Positions 8,279-18,000 of a DNA stretch of 64,000 nt are shown here, piece after piece. The stretch lies in contig NKIY01000001.1 of NCBI GenBank assembly GCA_002256345.1, forward strand, positions 620,001-684,000, given 5' to 3'. Under the pieces are notes generated by a model. That model saw only the letters and a program-made list of their open reading frames with translations, was not told the DNA's origin and ran no database searches. Each line of letters begins with the position of its first letter. The first letter of the stretch is position 1. The translations under genes were made by a program, and so were the position numbers. The DNA is from Bradyrhizobiaceae bacterium PARB1 (lineage in GTDB: Bacteria > Pseudomonadota > Alphaproteobacteria > Rhizobiales > Xanthobacteraceae).

Positions 8279-8911
8279 TTACAAGCGGCAGACTATCGTG
8301 TCCGGTCCGAGACAAGCTTCGTCGATGTCCATTTCGACAAACCGTTGGAGAGCCAGCGAGGCGACGACGCCAACGGGATCACGGGCGTTCCGGAAGATCG
8401 AAATGCAAGTCGCTAATGATGCCGAACCGTGCTCGTCGAGAAACGCGAGAAAGCGTGCGCGATCGCGGAGCGGAACCGGGTAAGCCGCGTATCGAAGTAA
8501 TTCCCTAGCATTTTCCAGGCGACGGTCTTCATTGAACGAGGCCTCCAAGAAGGTCGTGTATCGGCGGCCACTCTTCTCGGACGCGTCTGCAGCCCATTTT
8601 GGAGGAGAGGGACCGTCGATGGGGACGACGTCTACAAAGGTGATCCCGGAAACTCGCTCGATGGTGAAGTCGGGGACGTGATGCTGCTTATTCCGGACGG
8701 TGACTTCCGGCAGGCAGCGCCTGCCGATAACAGAGCCGTCAAGGTCCCAAAGGCAGGCGGCGTCGCGCGCGGCCTTCGTGCGGAAAACAGCGTCACCGAG
8801 GCAGCGGACGGTGCCACGAGGTGCAAAAGTATTAACGAGGGCAGCTTTTCTGACGCGCGACAAAATGCGGGTGTGAGTTAGGCTCCCACAGGCCAAGGCA
8901 TTGCTGAGCAT
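8279..8911 (-). CDS. hypothetical protein with TnsA-like endonuclease fold
   Basis: A 210-residue protein, not recognised with certainty. Residues about 45-105 resemble the N-terminal nuclease domain of TnsA-like proteins: FRTKAARDAACLWDLDGSV, then RNKQHHVPDFTIE and ITFVDVVPIDG, matching the usual pattern of an acidic residue, an H-x-PDF strand and an FVDV strand. The C-terminal half (RDRARFLAFLDEHGSASL; ASLALQRFVEMDIDEACLGP) looks helical, perhaps winged-helix-like. The usual E-x-K of the active site is not clear, so activity is doubtful. The start at 8911 is the longest option and the first 25 residues are not convincing. It precedes the MarR-like gene on the same strand; the two may be a conserved pair. 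Confidence 0.45.
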   Translation of the reverse strand: MLSNALACGSLTHTRILSRVRKAALVNTFAPRGTVRCLGDAVFRTKAARDAACLWDLDGSVIGRRCLPEVTVRNKQHHVPDFTIERVSGITFVDVVPIDGPSPPKWAADASEKSGRRYTTFLEASFNEDRRLENARELLRYAAYPVPLRDRARFLAFLDEHGSASLATCISIFRNARDPVGVVASLALQRFVEMDIDEACLGPDTIVCRL

Positions 8912-9573
8912 AGATCCACCTCAGGCCGACATATTCGTCGGCGCAGGCGTCACGGGAATATGCGGTGACTGCGGGTGAGGTCAGCGTATGAGGAAATGCG
9001 CCCCGGCGTCCTTGGGCGGGGTGATCGGCGCAGAAATGCTGAGTTCTGACAGCGTTCTCATGACTGGGACGAATTGAGAACATTTGTCCGGGAGTCAAGC
9101 GTTATGTCGAGTAGTCGCAATGAGTGACTGAAAAGGCGTCGGATTGATCGAAGTGTTGATCCGCACATAAATCCTCGGCAGTAGGAAGCAAACGCGGGCG
9201 ACCAAATCACGAGAACGGCCCCATTCCACCGACGTCGATCAAATATCGTCAGTTGATCTTATGTGGGGTAGCGCAATGGTCATTTGCGATGAAATGCAGA
9301 CTTATGGGGGGATCAACAAAGATAATCCGCCTCGATCGACAAAATCCGCCGAGCGTCGTGCTGAATGCCAGATGGTGTTCAAAAAGGGGCTCGTAGCCAG
9401 CGGTCGCGATGTTGCGTCGCCTCCGACATCACAGTCGGGTCGATATCCCAGAGAATAGTGATGTCGCAAAACTGTAGTATTGCCCCACTATTGCTTACGC
9501 GCGTTTGGATCAGAGTAGCTGTTAGGCCGGTTCGAAAATGATCTAGTCGCATCGCGCCGCCGAGTTCCGTTCG
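8912..9573. other. 660-bp gap without a supported gene
   Basis: Short open frames are present on both strands, but none shows a domain, signal peptide or convincing ribosome site. The stretch probably holds the promoter region of the STN-FecI-FecR operon that starts at 9574. No repeat or hairpin of note was seen. Confidence 0.45.
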
Positions 9574-10317
9574 ATGCTCGTCAAAGGCCGCATGAGCCCG
9601 CAGCAAAGCGTGCTCGCCGAGGTTGATCAGTTGAGTCACGTAGTTTCAGGCTTCTGTATCGGCTTGGCGATTGGCGTCACCTTGGCGATGCCTGTCACGG
9701 CAGCAGCTGCGCGGGAGCTTTGGCGTGATATGGCTGCCGATTTTGATATTGCGGCCCAGCCGCTGGCATCGGCGTTGGCGCGCTATGGCGATTTGACACG
9801 CCTGGAAGCTTTCTATCAGGCCCATCTGGTCGAGGGACGCATATCGAGTCGGGTGAGTGGCCGTCTGGCACCATCGGACGCTCTGGCGATGCTGCTCGAA
9901 GGGACTAGCCTTCGTGCGCGCTTTCTCGATGACGGATCCTTCGTACTGTCGCCGTTGCCGCCGCAGGAGGTGGCGCGGCTCCATGCCCGGCAACTAGCCG
10001 GACAACGCTATTACGCGCAAATTCAAACTGCCATCCGCACGGCATTCTGCCGTCAGCAGGGCCTTCAGCCGGGTACGTTGCGAATGGTCGCGCTGATCTG
10101 GATCGGGGCACATGGGCAAATCGAACGCGTTCATCAACTCAGCTCGAACGGTGCGGCCATCGACGGCGGCATCGAGGCGGCCTTTCTCAGCGTGAGGCTC
10201 GACGAGAGACCGCCGGCCGATTTCGCCCAGCCGGCCCTCATCATGATGGTGCCAAATCCGGGCCAAGCCTCGAATTGTGGCATCCAGATCGGTGCGACAC
10301 GGGCAGGGCGGCCATGA
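9574..10317 (+). CDS. STN-domain periplasmic protein with TonB-C-like tail, upstream of FecI
   Basis: A 247-residue exported protein. A signal-peptide-like stretch (SGFCIGLAIGVTLAMPVTAA) is followed by a Secretin/TonB short N-terminal (STN) domain beginning FDIAAQPLASALARYG and ending GSFVLSPL. A region resembling the TonB C-terminal fold follows (YYAQIQTAIRTAFC; ALIWIGAHGQIERVHQLSSN). STN domains normally contact FecR-type anti-sigma factors. The stop overlaps the ATG of the ECF sigma gene, so the two are translationally coupled. Other starts at 9592 (weak AAAGG just upstream) or 9610 are possible. No beta-barrel receptor is attached, unlike FecA, so this is a stand-alone signalling part for the neighbouring adhesin locus. 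Confidence 0.75.
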   Translation: MLVKGRMSPQQSVLAEVDQLSHVVSGFCIGLAIGVTLAMPVTAAAARELWRDMAADFDIAAQPLASALARYGDLTRLEAFYQAHLVEGRISSRVSGRLAPSDALAMLLEGTSLRARFLDDGSFVLSPLPPQEVARLHARQLAGQRYYAQIQTAIRTAFCRQQGLQPGTLRMVALIWIGAHGQIERVHQLSSNGAAIDGGIEAAFLSVRLDERPPADFAQPALIMMVPNPGQASNCGIQIGATRAGRP

Positions 10318-10865
10318 GCGATGGCGGCCTGGCGGCACTGCGCCGCGTCTTTATCGATCGTTACGATGATTTTCGGAAACGGCTAACGCCGCGGCTCGGC
10401 TCGGCCGATCTCGCCTCCGAAGCGTTGCAGGAAACCTGGCTGCGACTTGCGCGGCTTGATGCATCGACCGAGATCAAAAGTCCTGGCAGCTATCTGTTCC
10501 GTACCGTCCTCAACGTGGCCTTTGACCAGCGCCAGTCCGAAAAGCGTCATCTGACAAGCGGTGAAATTGAGGATTTGCTCAATCTTGCCGATGACGGCCC
10601 CGATCCGGATCGGATCGTGCAGGACCGCTCCGATCTTCGGGCGCTCGACGCGGTTCTATCCGAACTGCCGGTGCGGCGGCGCGCGATCCTTCTGGCGGCG
10701 CGGGTCGACGGGCTGCCGTTGCAGGAAATCGCGACCAAGCTCGGCGTGTCGTTACGGCTGGTGTCCAAGGAATTGCGGCTGGCTCACGAATTTATCGTCG
10801 CAAAACGTACAGAATTGGGCCGCGATCCGTGCGCGTCCGAGGAATCAGAACAGTCTACAAGATGA
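10314..10865 (+). CDS. ECF sigma factor, FecI-like
   Basis: A 183-residue RNA polymerase sigma factor of the extracytoplasmic type. Region 2 is visible around LASEALQETWLRLARLD and SPGSYLFRTVLNVAFDQRQS. Region 4 contains LPVRRRAILLAARVDGLPLQ followed by the helix-turn-helix EIATKLGVSLRLVSKELRLA. It lacks extra C-terminal domains. The ATG overlaps the stop of the STN protein (ATGA), and a FecR-type regulator starts 64 bp downstream. This is the FecI-FecR-STN arrangement known from iron and haem signalling, but here the downstream target is a giant haemagglutinin rather than a TonB-dependent receptor. It probably transcribes the adhesin gene on an external cue. Confidence 0.88.
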   Translation: MSDGGLAALRRVFIDRYDDFRKRLTPRLGSADLASEALQETWLRLARLDASTEIKSPGSYLFRTVLNVAFDQRQSEKRHLTSGEIEDLLNLADDGPDPDRIVQDRSDLRALDAVLSELPVRRRAILLAARVDGLPLQEIATKLGVSLRLVSKELRLAHEFIVAKRTELGRDPCASEESEQSTR

Positions 10866-10929
10866 CAAGTATGTCAGTGCAAAGCCGCGACACCTTCGCA
10901 GCTTCGACGTCGAGGAACCGTTACGAACC

Positions 10930-11931
10930 ATGATCAAGCTGCGCAATACGACGCCCGAACTGGATGCGATCCAGCGCGAGGCCGTTGCTTGGGTCCAGCG
11001 GCTGGTTTCGGGTGAGGCCACGGCCGAGGATGCCGCTGCGTTGAAGCGCTGGCGGGCGGAGAACCCCGCCCATGCGCGCGCTTTCACGGCGGCGAGCAGC
11101 GCTTGGAGCGATGTTGCCTCCGCTGGCCCTGACCTGCACCGGGACGGCAGGACCGCGACCGAGACGCTGGTCCGTCTGCGGCGCCAGACGGTGAACCGCC
11201 GGGCTTTTCTTGGCGGCGGTGTTGCAGCAGCGGCGGTGGCTACTTATGGCGTCATCAGGCCGCCTTTGGATCTGTGGCCGTCGTTCACGCAGTTGCAGGC
11301 CGATTACCGCACCGCGACTGGCGAGCAGCGCACTATCACCTTGGCCGGCGATATCGCGGTGCAGATGAATTCGCAGACGAGTCTGGCTTTGAGGAACGGT
11401 GAAGGGTCGCAGGGGCGCGTCGAACTGATCTCCGGGGAGGCCTCCTTCACGCTGCCGGAGGTGGCAGGGCGTGGGCTGGCAGTGCTGGCTGCCGATGGCC
11501 GGACGCTGGCGACAGACGCCAAGTTCGACGTGCGCCATCTGACCCGCGGTGCGGATAGCGCCGTCTATGTGACCTGCTTCGAAGGCGGCGTAAAGGTTGA
11601 GCATCAGGCTGGCCGGGCGACAATCGCTGCCGGCCAGCAGTTGAGCTATGGCGCACGCGGCCTCGGCCAGGTGACGGCTATTGACCCGGAGAGCGCATCG
11701 AACTGGTCGCGTGGGATCGTCGTGTTCCGGGCAACGCCATTGTTGGACGCTCTCGAGGAAATCAACCGTTATCGTCCGGGCCGTATTGTTGTGTTGAACG
11801 CTGAGCTCGCACAGAAGCGGATCACGGGGCGCTTCCGCATCGATCAGATGAACAGCATCCTTGCACGTCTGGAACAGGCGGTCGATGCGCATGTGCGGAC
11901 ATTGCCGGGCGGGTTGGCGCTGCTGAGCTGA
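10930..11931 (+). CDS. FecR-family anti-sigma factor
   Basis: A 333-residue membrane-bound regulator. The N-terminal DUF4880-type segment (EAVAWVQRLVSGEATAEDAA; LKRWRAENPAHARAF) is the cytoplasmic sigma-binding part. A single membrane helix follows (RRAFLGGGVAAAAVATYGVI), then a FecR domain (TATGEQRTITLAGDIAVQMN; VELISGEASFTL). The C-terminus has an STN-like segment (FRATPLLDALEEINRYRPGR; RITGRFRIDQMNSILARLEQ). The start at 10930 gives the normal domain layout; the frame is open further upstream, overlapping the sigma gene, but that part is not protein-like. It sits between FecI-like and the haemagglutinin and should relay a periplasmic signal to the sigma factor. Confidence 0.9.
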   Translation: MIKLRNTTPELDAIQREAVAWVQRLVSGEATAEDAAALKRWRAENPAHARAFTAASSAWSDVASAGPDLHRDGRTATETLVRLRRQTVNRRAFLGGGVAAAAVATYGVIRPPLDLWPSFTQLQADYRTATGEQRTITLAGDIAVQMNSQTSLALRNGEGSQGRVELISGEASFTLPEVAGRGLAVLAADGRTLATDAKFDVRHLTRGADSAVYVTCFEGGVKVEHQAGRATIAAGQQLSYGARGLGQVTAIDPESASNWSRGIVVFRATPLLDALEEINRYRPGRIVVLNAELAQKRITGRFRIDQMNSILARLEQAVDAHVRTLPGGLALLS

Positions 11932-12053
11932 GGCGATGCGGCAGGCTCGCAATCCGCAAAATATCTTTGCCGGAACCGTGCACGATTTCGATCTCGATCC
12001 AGTCCTAAAGCTGAGGCTCTCCCTCTGTCGCCTTACGGGAGGGCCATGCGGCT

Positions 12054-15000
12054 TTGTCGAAGGAATCGTCCGTGTCTTTAGCTTCATCGTGCTCGACCGT
12101 CATCCAGCGTAGCTCCCGCCCGTCGTCCAATGCCTTGCTTGCCGGCGCGAGCATGTTGGCCGTAGCGCTGATGACGAGCAACGCCGCGGTCGCGCGATCG
12201 TTGAATGGTGGTGGCAGCGGCGGTTCTGTTTCGGCGCCGAACATCGCGTCGGAAGCTGCCGCGCAGGCGGCGCAACAGGCGGCTGCGGTGGCACGGCAGT
12301 CGCAGGACTCGCTGGCGCGGGCGGCGCGTGCGGTTCAGGACATCCAGGCCGTCCAGGCGGCCGCGCGTGCCGCAGCCGCTGCCGCGCAGGTCTCGGCCAC
12401 CGCCCCCCTTGTTGTGCCGAACGGCCTCGGCGCCGGCGGCCTGCTGCCGAACATGCCGGCGGGCTGGAGCGGTGCCGATGCGCCGAGCCAGAACGTCGAT
12501 GGCGCCGGGCAGACCCAGGTCAATATCCGCCAGACCACCCAGCAGGCGATCCTCAACTGGCAGAGTTTTAATGTCGGCGCGCGCACCACGCTGACCTTCG
12601 ACCAGCGGGGCAATGGCAACTGGGTGGCGCTGAACCGCGTCGATGCATCGACCGGACCGAGCCAGATCCTCGGCAACATCAAGGCCGACGGCCAGGTCTA
12701 TGTGATCAACCAGAGCGGCATCATCTTCGGTGGCAATAGCCAGATCAATGTCGGGTCGCTGATCGTATCGACCGCCGGCATCATCGATCAGCAATTCCGC
12801 AATAACGGCATCTATGCGACCCAGACCGGCGCCACCTATCTGCCGAGCTTCACCGCGGCGGGCGGCAAGGTGGTGGTCGAGGCCGGCGCTTCGATCTCCA
12901 CCGCGGCGCCGTCGTCGGTGACGGCGGGCGGCGGCTTCGTGCTGATGATCGGCAGCGAGGTCAGCAATGCCGGCATGATCGCGACCCCGAAAGGCCAGAC
13001 CATTCTCGCGGCCGGCCGCGACTTCATCCTGCGTCCGGGCTTCGGCACCGATGCCAACCAGTTTTCGACCACCAATGGCAGCGAAATCGCGCCGGTGATC
13101 GGCACTGCCAGCGGCAAGGTCACCAATACAGGTATGGTCTGGGCGCAGCAGGGCGACATTACGCTCGCCGGCCGCACACTGCTGCAAGGCGGCGTGCTGC
13201 TGTCCTCCACCACGGTGAACCAGCGCGGCAGCATCCATCTGCTCAATTCCGCCAGTGACACCGCAGGCAGCGTCACGCTCGCCGCCGGCAGCCTCAGCTA
13301 TGTGGCGCCGGAGCTGGATTCCAAGGAGACCGCGCTCAATTCGCAGCGCGATGCGCTGGCAAAGAACGTCCTCAATCCCGGCGCCATCGGCCAGTTTGAC
13401 AATTTGTCCGTGCTCACCGATCGCCGCGACCAGTCGCGCATCGAGATCGTCACCGGCGGTCTCGCAAACTTCCAGAACGGTTCGCAGACCATGGCGCAAG
13501 GCGGCCAGATCGCCGTCTCCGCCGGCAATCGCGTGTTCGCGGAGCAGGGTGCGGTACTCGACGTCTCCGGCGTGCAGGGCGCCGTGCGGCCGATGTCGGC
13601 CAATCAGGTGAAGGTCAATGTCCAGGGCAACGAGCTGCGCGACTCCCCGGTCAATCGCGACAGCGGCGCGCTGGTCAATCGCGACGTCTGGATCGATATC
13701 CGCGATCTCGTTTATGTGGCGCCGGGCACCGGCGGCTATGCCGGCGAGCGCTACTACACCAAAGGCGGGCTGCTGGAAGTCGGCGGCTATCTCGCCAATG
13801 CCGCGCACACCATCGGTGAGTGGGCAGCGGTCGGCGGCACCATCACGCTGGCGGCGAACAACGATGTGATCGCGCAGCAAGGTGCGAAGTTTAACATCGC
13901 CGGCGGCTCGGTGAGCTTCGATGGCGGCTGGATCTATTCGAGCAAGCTGATCGGCGCCGACGGTCGTATCTACAGCTTCGACACTGCCCCGGCGAGCATG
14001 AAGTTCGCCGCCGCAGCGGGCGGCTTCGTGCGTACGCACAATATCCAGGGCAAGGTCTCCGACCAGCTCACCGAAGTGTGGACCTCGATCTTCGACCGCA
14101 CCACGTTGCGGCGCTGGGAGGACGGCTACACGGTCGGCCGCGATGCCGGCCGCCTCAACCTGTCCTCGCCGACCGCGCTCATGGAAGCCGACATCATCGC
14201 CGATGTCGTCAAGGGCGCGCGCCAGACCTCGGTGCGCGCCGCCAATGTCGCCGATGGCTACAAGCAGGTGCAGAACGCCGCGCCGTTGCAAGGCACGCTT
14301 GGATTGGGCCGTTATGATGTGCCGATCACCGGCGGGATCGGTTTCCACCATTCGGATGTCCGCTTCGGCGGTGTGACTGCGGTCACTGGCGGGATGTCCG
14401 CTACAGATGCGCTGCCGTCAGGGCGCACCGGTACTGCCTGGTTCGATGCCGGACACATTAATGCGCTCAATCTGGGCGGCCTTGATATCGGCACGCGTGA
14501 TACGATTACCGTGGACAGTGCGATTACGCTGGCGGACGGCGGTCGCATTACGCTCATGGCGCCGGTGGTGGACATCAAGGCCGATGTCACGGCACGCGGG
14601 GGATCGCTCACGGTCGATAACTACTTCAGGGGCTATCAGGCCGGCGGTCGCGGCCTGGAGACAGTGCTGCTCAAGGACGGCAAGGCGGCGATCATCGTGC
14701 ACGAAGACGTGACGCTCGACCTGCGCGGCGTCTGGGTGAATGCGCTGTTGAACCCGACCGACAACCCCAGGCAGGCCTTCATCGATGGCGGCTCGGTCAC
14801 CCTGCGTTCGACCCATGATGTGACGCTGGCAAAGGGCAGCGCGATCGACGTGTCGTCGGGTGCGGCGATCCTTACCAATGGCAAGACCAAAGGTGGCCGC
14901 GGCGGCGACGTCACCCTGATCGCCGATCAGCAGGCTCCCGACGTACAGGCTGACGGTCTGCTGACTCTCAACGGTGCCATTCGTGCCTATGGCGTCAGCG

Positions 15001-18000
15001 GCGGCGGCACGCTCAAGCTGGAATCCGGTACTGCCATCGCCCTCGGTGGCAAGATCGTCGCGACCGACGGTGTGCTCGGTGCAGGCGAGAAGGCTTCCGT
15101 CGATCTTGTGTTGTTGGAAGACTATCAGGGCAGGGCTGGCGAGGTGCTACCTGTCAGCTATTCATATCCCGTTCGTCTCGTTCAACCCGGCGAAATGCTT
15201 GGAGGCATACCTGTACTCGCGGGTGTGAGATTGGCGGCCGACTGGACGCCGCCACGTCCATCTTCGGGATATTACTACTTTCAGATCAATGGCGCCGAGA
15301 TCATCATCTGGTCGGATCGGCCGATCCCGACGATTCCTGCTGGATCGGTCATCGGTGGTTTTGGCGTGTCGTCTTGGTTCCCCACGAGTTATGTCGTGGA
15401 AAGAAATGTATTTCCCAACGGACTTAACCTGCAAACCCCCAAAATCGTGACGTTGAATCCGGGCGAGATCGCTCCGGTAGATTTCATAGTCGCCAAAGGC
15501 AGCGTGATCCAGGCGGGTATCGGCCTGCCCAGAGCCGTCACGGTCGCACCTTCGGTAACGCTCCAATCATCGCTGTTCCAATCCGGTTTCTCCAATTACG
15601 ACGTAACCGGCCGCTACGGTCTCGTGATAGCAGAAGGTGTCGCGCTCAACGTGACCATGCCTGTCTATCGTCTCAACGACACGGCATTCAACATACGGAC
15701 GGGCGATGATGCTTCGCGCGCCTTGAACATCTGGACGCCGCCAGAATGGACTGAAGACGCGCGTGACGGCGGCCTGACCCAGCGCGGCGGCGCCAGCATC
15801 ACCTTGCGCTCGAACGTCGGTGAGGCTGGATTGACCGAGGCCAAGGGTCCGATCGACATTCGCGCGGGCGCGTCGATCAGGGTCGATGCCGGCCAGTCAA
15901 TCGGTGTGCAGGCGCGGGACATCACGATTAACGGCACGCTGACGGCTCCGGGTGGCACGATCAGCCTGACCCGGGTGGTGACGACCGACAACAAGGGCTT
16001 CGGCGACAAAGCCGGCCTGATCTGGATCGGCGATCATGCCGTTCTCGATGTGGCAGCACGCGCCGTGACGGCGATCGATGCGCGCGGCCAGACCTATGGC
16101 GTTGTCGCCAATGGCGGCTCGATCCTGATCGGCGGTGGAGTGGATTGGGAAGCAACCGGTGAATCCATCACGCCGAATGCCTTCGTCGTGATCCGGCCCA
16201 GCGCGCTGCTCGATGCATCGGGCGCCAGCGCGGTGCTCGACATTCCCCGCTCGGGGCTGCAGAAAGCCAGCACACCGCTGACGGTCGCCAGCAATGGCGG
16301 CACCATCGTGGTCAAATCCAGCAATGGCCTCTATCTCGACGGTACGCTGCGGGCGGCGGCGGGCGGGCCGAATGCCACCGGTGGCACGCTGGCGCTGGCG
16401 CTCGAGGCGCCTCCGTACCTGACGAGTGTGACGTCCGGCGATGTACTTCGGCATCGCGAGTTCGTCATCGGCAACGTTCAGGGCGATAGCGTGATCGCCT
16501 CTGCCGGCTCGCTGGCGCAGGCCAAGGCAGGGCTCGTTACCGGCACCGCACGGCTCGGCGTCGATCGCGTCGCAGCCGGCGGTTTCGGCACCCTGTCGCT
16601 GCTGTCGGGCGGCCTGATCTCGTTCGATAGCGATGTGACGCTGGCCATGAACCAGAGCCTGCGCCTTTACGCGGGGGCATTTGCGCTTGGCGCCGGCGCG
16701 GGCCCGGATTCGCGGGTGGCGCTGGCGGCGCCCTATCTGCGGCTTGCTGGCGCAACGCGCCTCCTTTTAGACGTTACGGACACGCTGCCCGCCGCGAAAT
16801 GGGCCGACGGCTACGGCGCTCCGACGCAACAGGCCAGCAACGCCATTTTCTCGGTCGCCGCCGACGTCGTGGATATTCGCGACCGTGTTGTCTTTGGCCT
16901 GCGCCAGGACATCGACATCAAAGCTGAGGCATACACCATCGATCGCCGCGGCTTCGCGCTGGTCGATCTCTTCAGCCGCGGTGATATCCGTCTGCTCGGC
17001 GCTATCAAGGCCTCGATAGATACCGCGCTCTGGACACCTGGCAACGTCACCCTGACCGCTGCGCAGATCTATCCAGCAACGGGCGCATTTGCGTCCATCA
17101 CGGCAGGTTATACAGCCGTCGATAAGAAGATTCTTGCTGGCAGCGTGCTCGACATCCGGCGTTACGGCGACACGATTCCCGACATACCTTATTCCGCTTT
17201 CGGCGTGCTCACGCTTGCGGCCGATACCATCAATCAGGGCGGCGTGGTGCGTGCGCCGTTCGGTCGCATCGTCCTCGGCAGCATGTCATCCGGCGGCACA
17301 CCGCAAGCGGATTCGGTCCGTCTCCTGCCGGGTAGCCTCACATCGGTGAGCGGTGCCGGGCTGGTGATGCCCTATGGCGGCACCCTCGATGGCATCACCT
17401 ATAATTACAATGGCGCGAGCGCGCGGCTCAGCGGCGCAGGACTCATGGGCGGCGTCGGTATCTCGGCGCTGCATCTCGACGCGCAGGCAGGCTCAGTGCT
17501 CGACCTGTCGGGTGGCGGCGAGCTGACCGGCGCCGGCTTCGTGTCGGGCCGCGGCGGTTCGGTGAATATCCTGACCACGCCGCTCGTCAATTCCAATCCC
17601 GGCTATCGGTACAGCGCGAAGGGCAACGAGGTCTACGCCATTGTCCCGAGTCACTCCGGCGTCTATGCGCCGGTCGTGCAGGAAGCGGGCTACGGCCTGC
17701 CGTCGGTCGGGCGCCAGATCACCATTCCCGACGGCGTGCCGGGTCTTGCGGCCGGCACCTATACGCTGATGCCAGCGACCTATGCGCTGCTGCCGGGCGC
17801 CTATCGCGTCGAGCTGGGCGGCAACGTTAGTCCGGCAGCGACCGGCGTCGTCCCGACCGGCAACGGTTCGCATCTCGTGAGCGCCACGCTCGGCGTCGCT
17901 AATACCGCGATCCGCGCGTCGCTACCGAGCCAGGTCATTATTACGCCGGCGAACACGGTTCGTGCGCATTCGTCTTACAACGAGACGGGCTATGATGCCT

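Noticed and set aside
11972-12000. GGAACC as an ECF -35 box for the haemagglutinin promoter
   Set aside because: No matching -10 element at the right distance could be pointed out; too weak to list.
12084-14351. 755-residue minus-strand frame under the haemagglutinin
   Set aside because: High GC at third positions of the plus gene leaves the complementary frame open; it has no domain and a repetitive Arg/Ala/His/Gly content.
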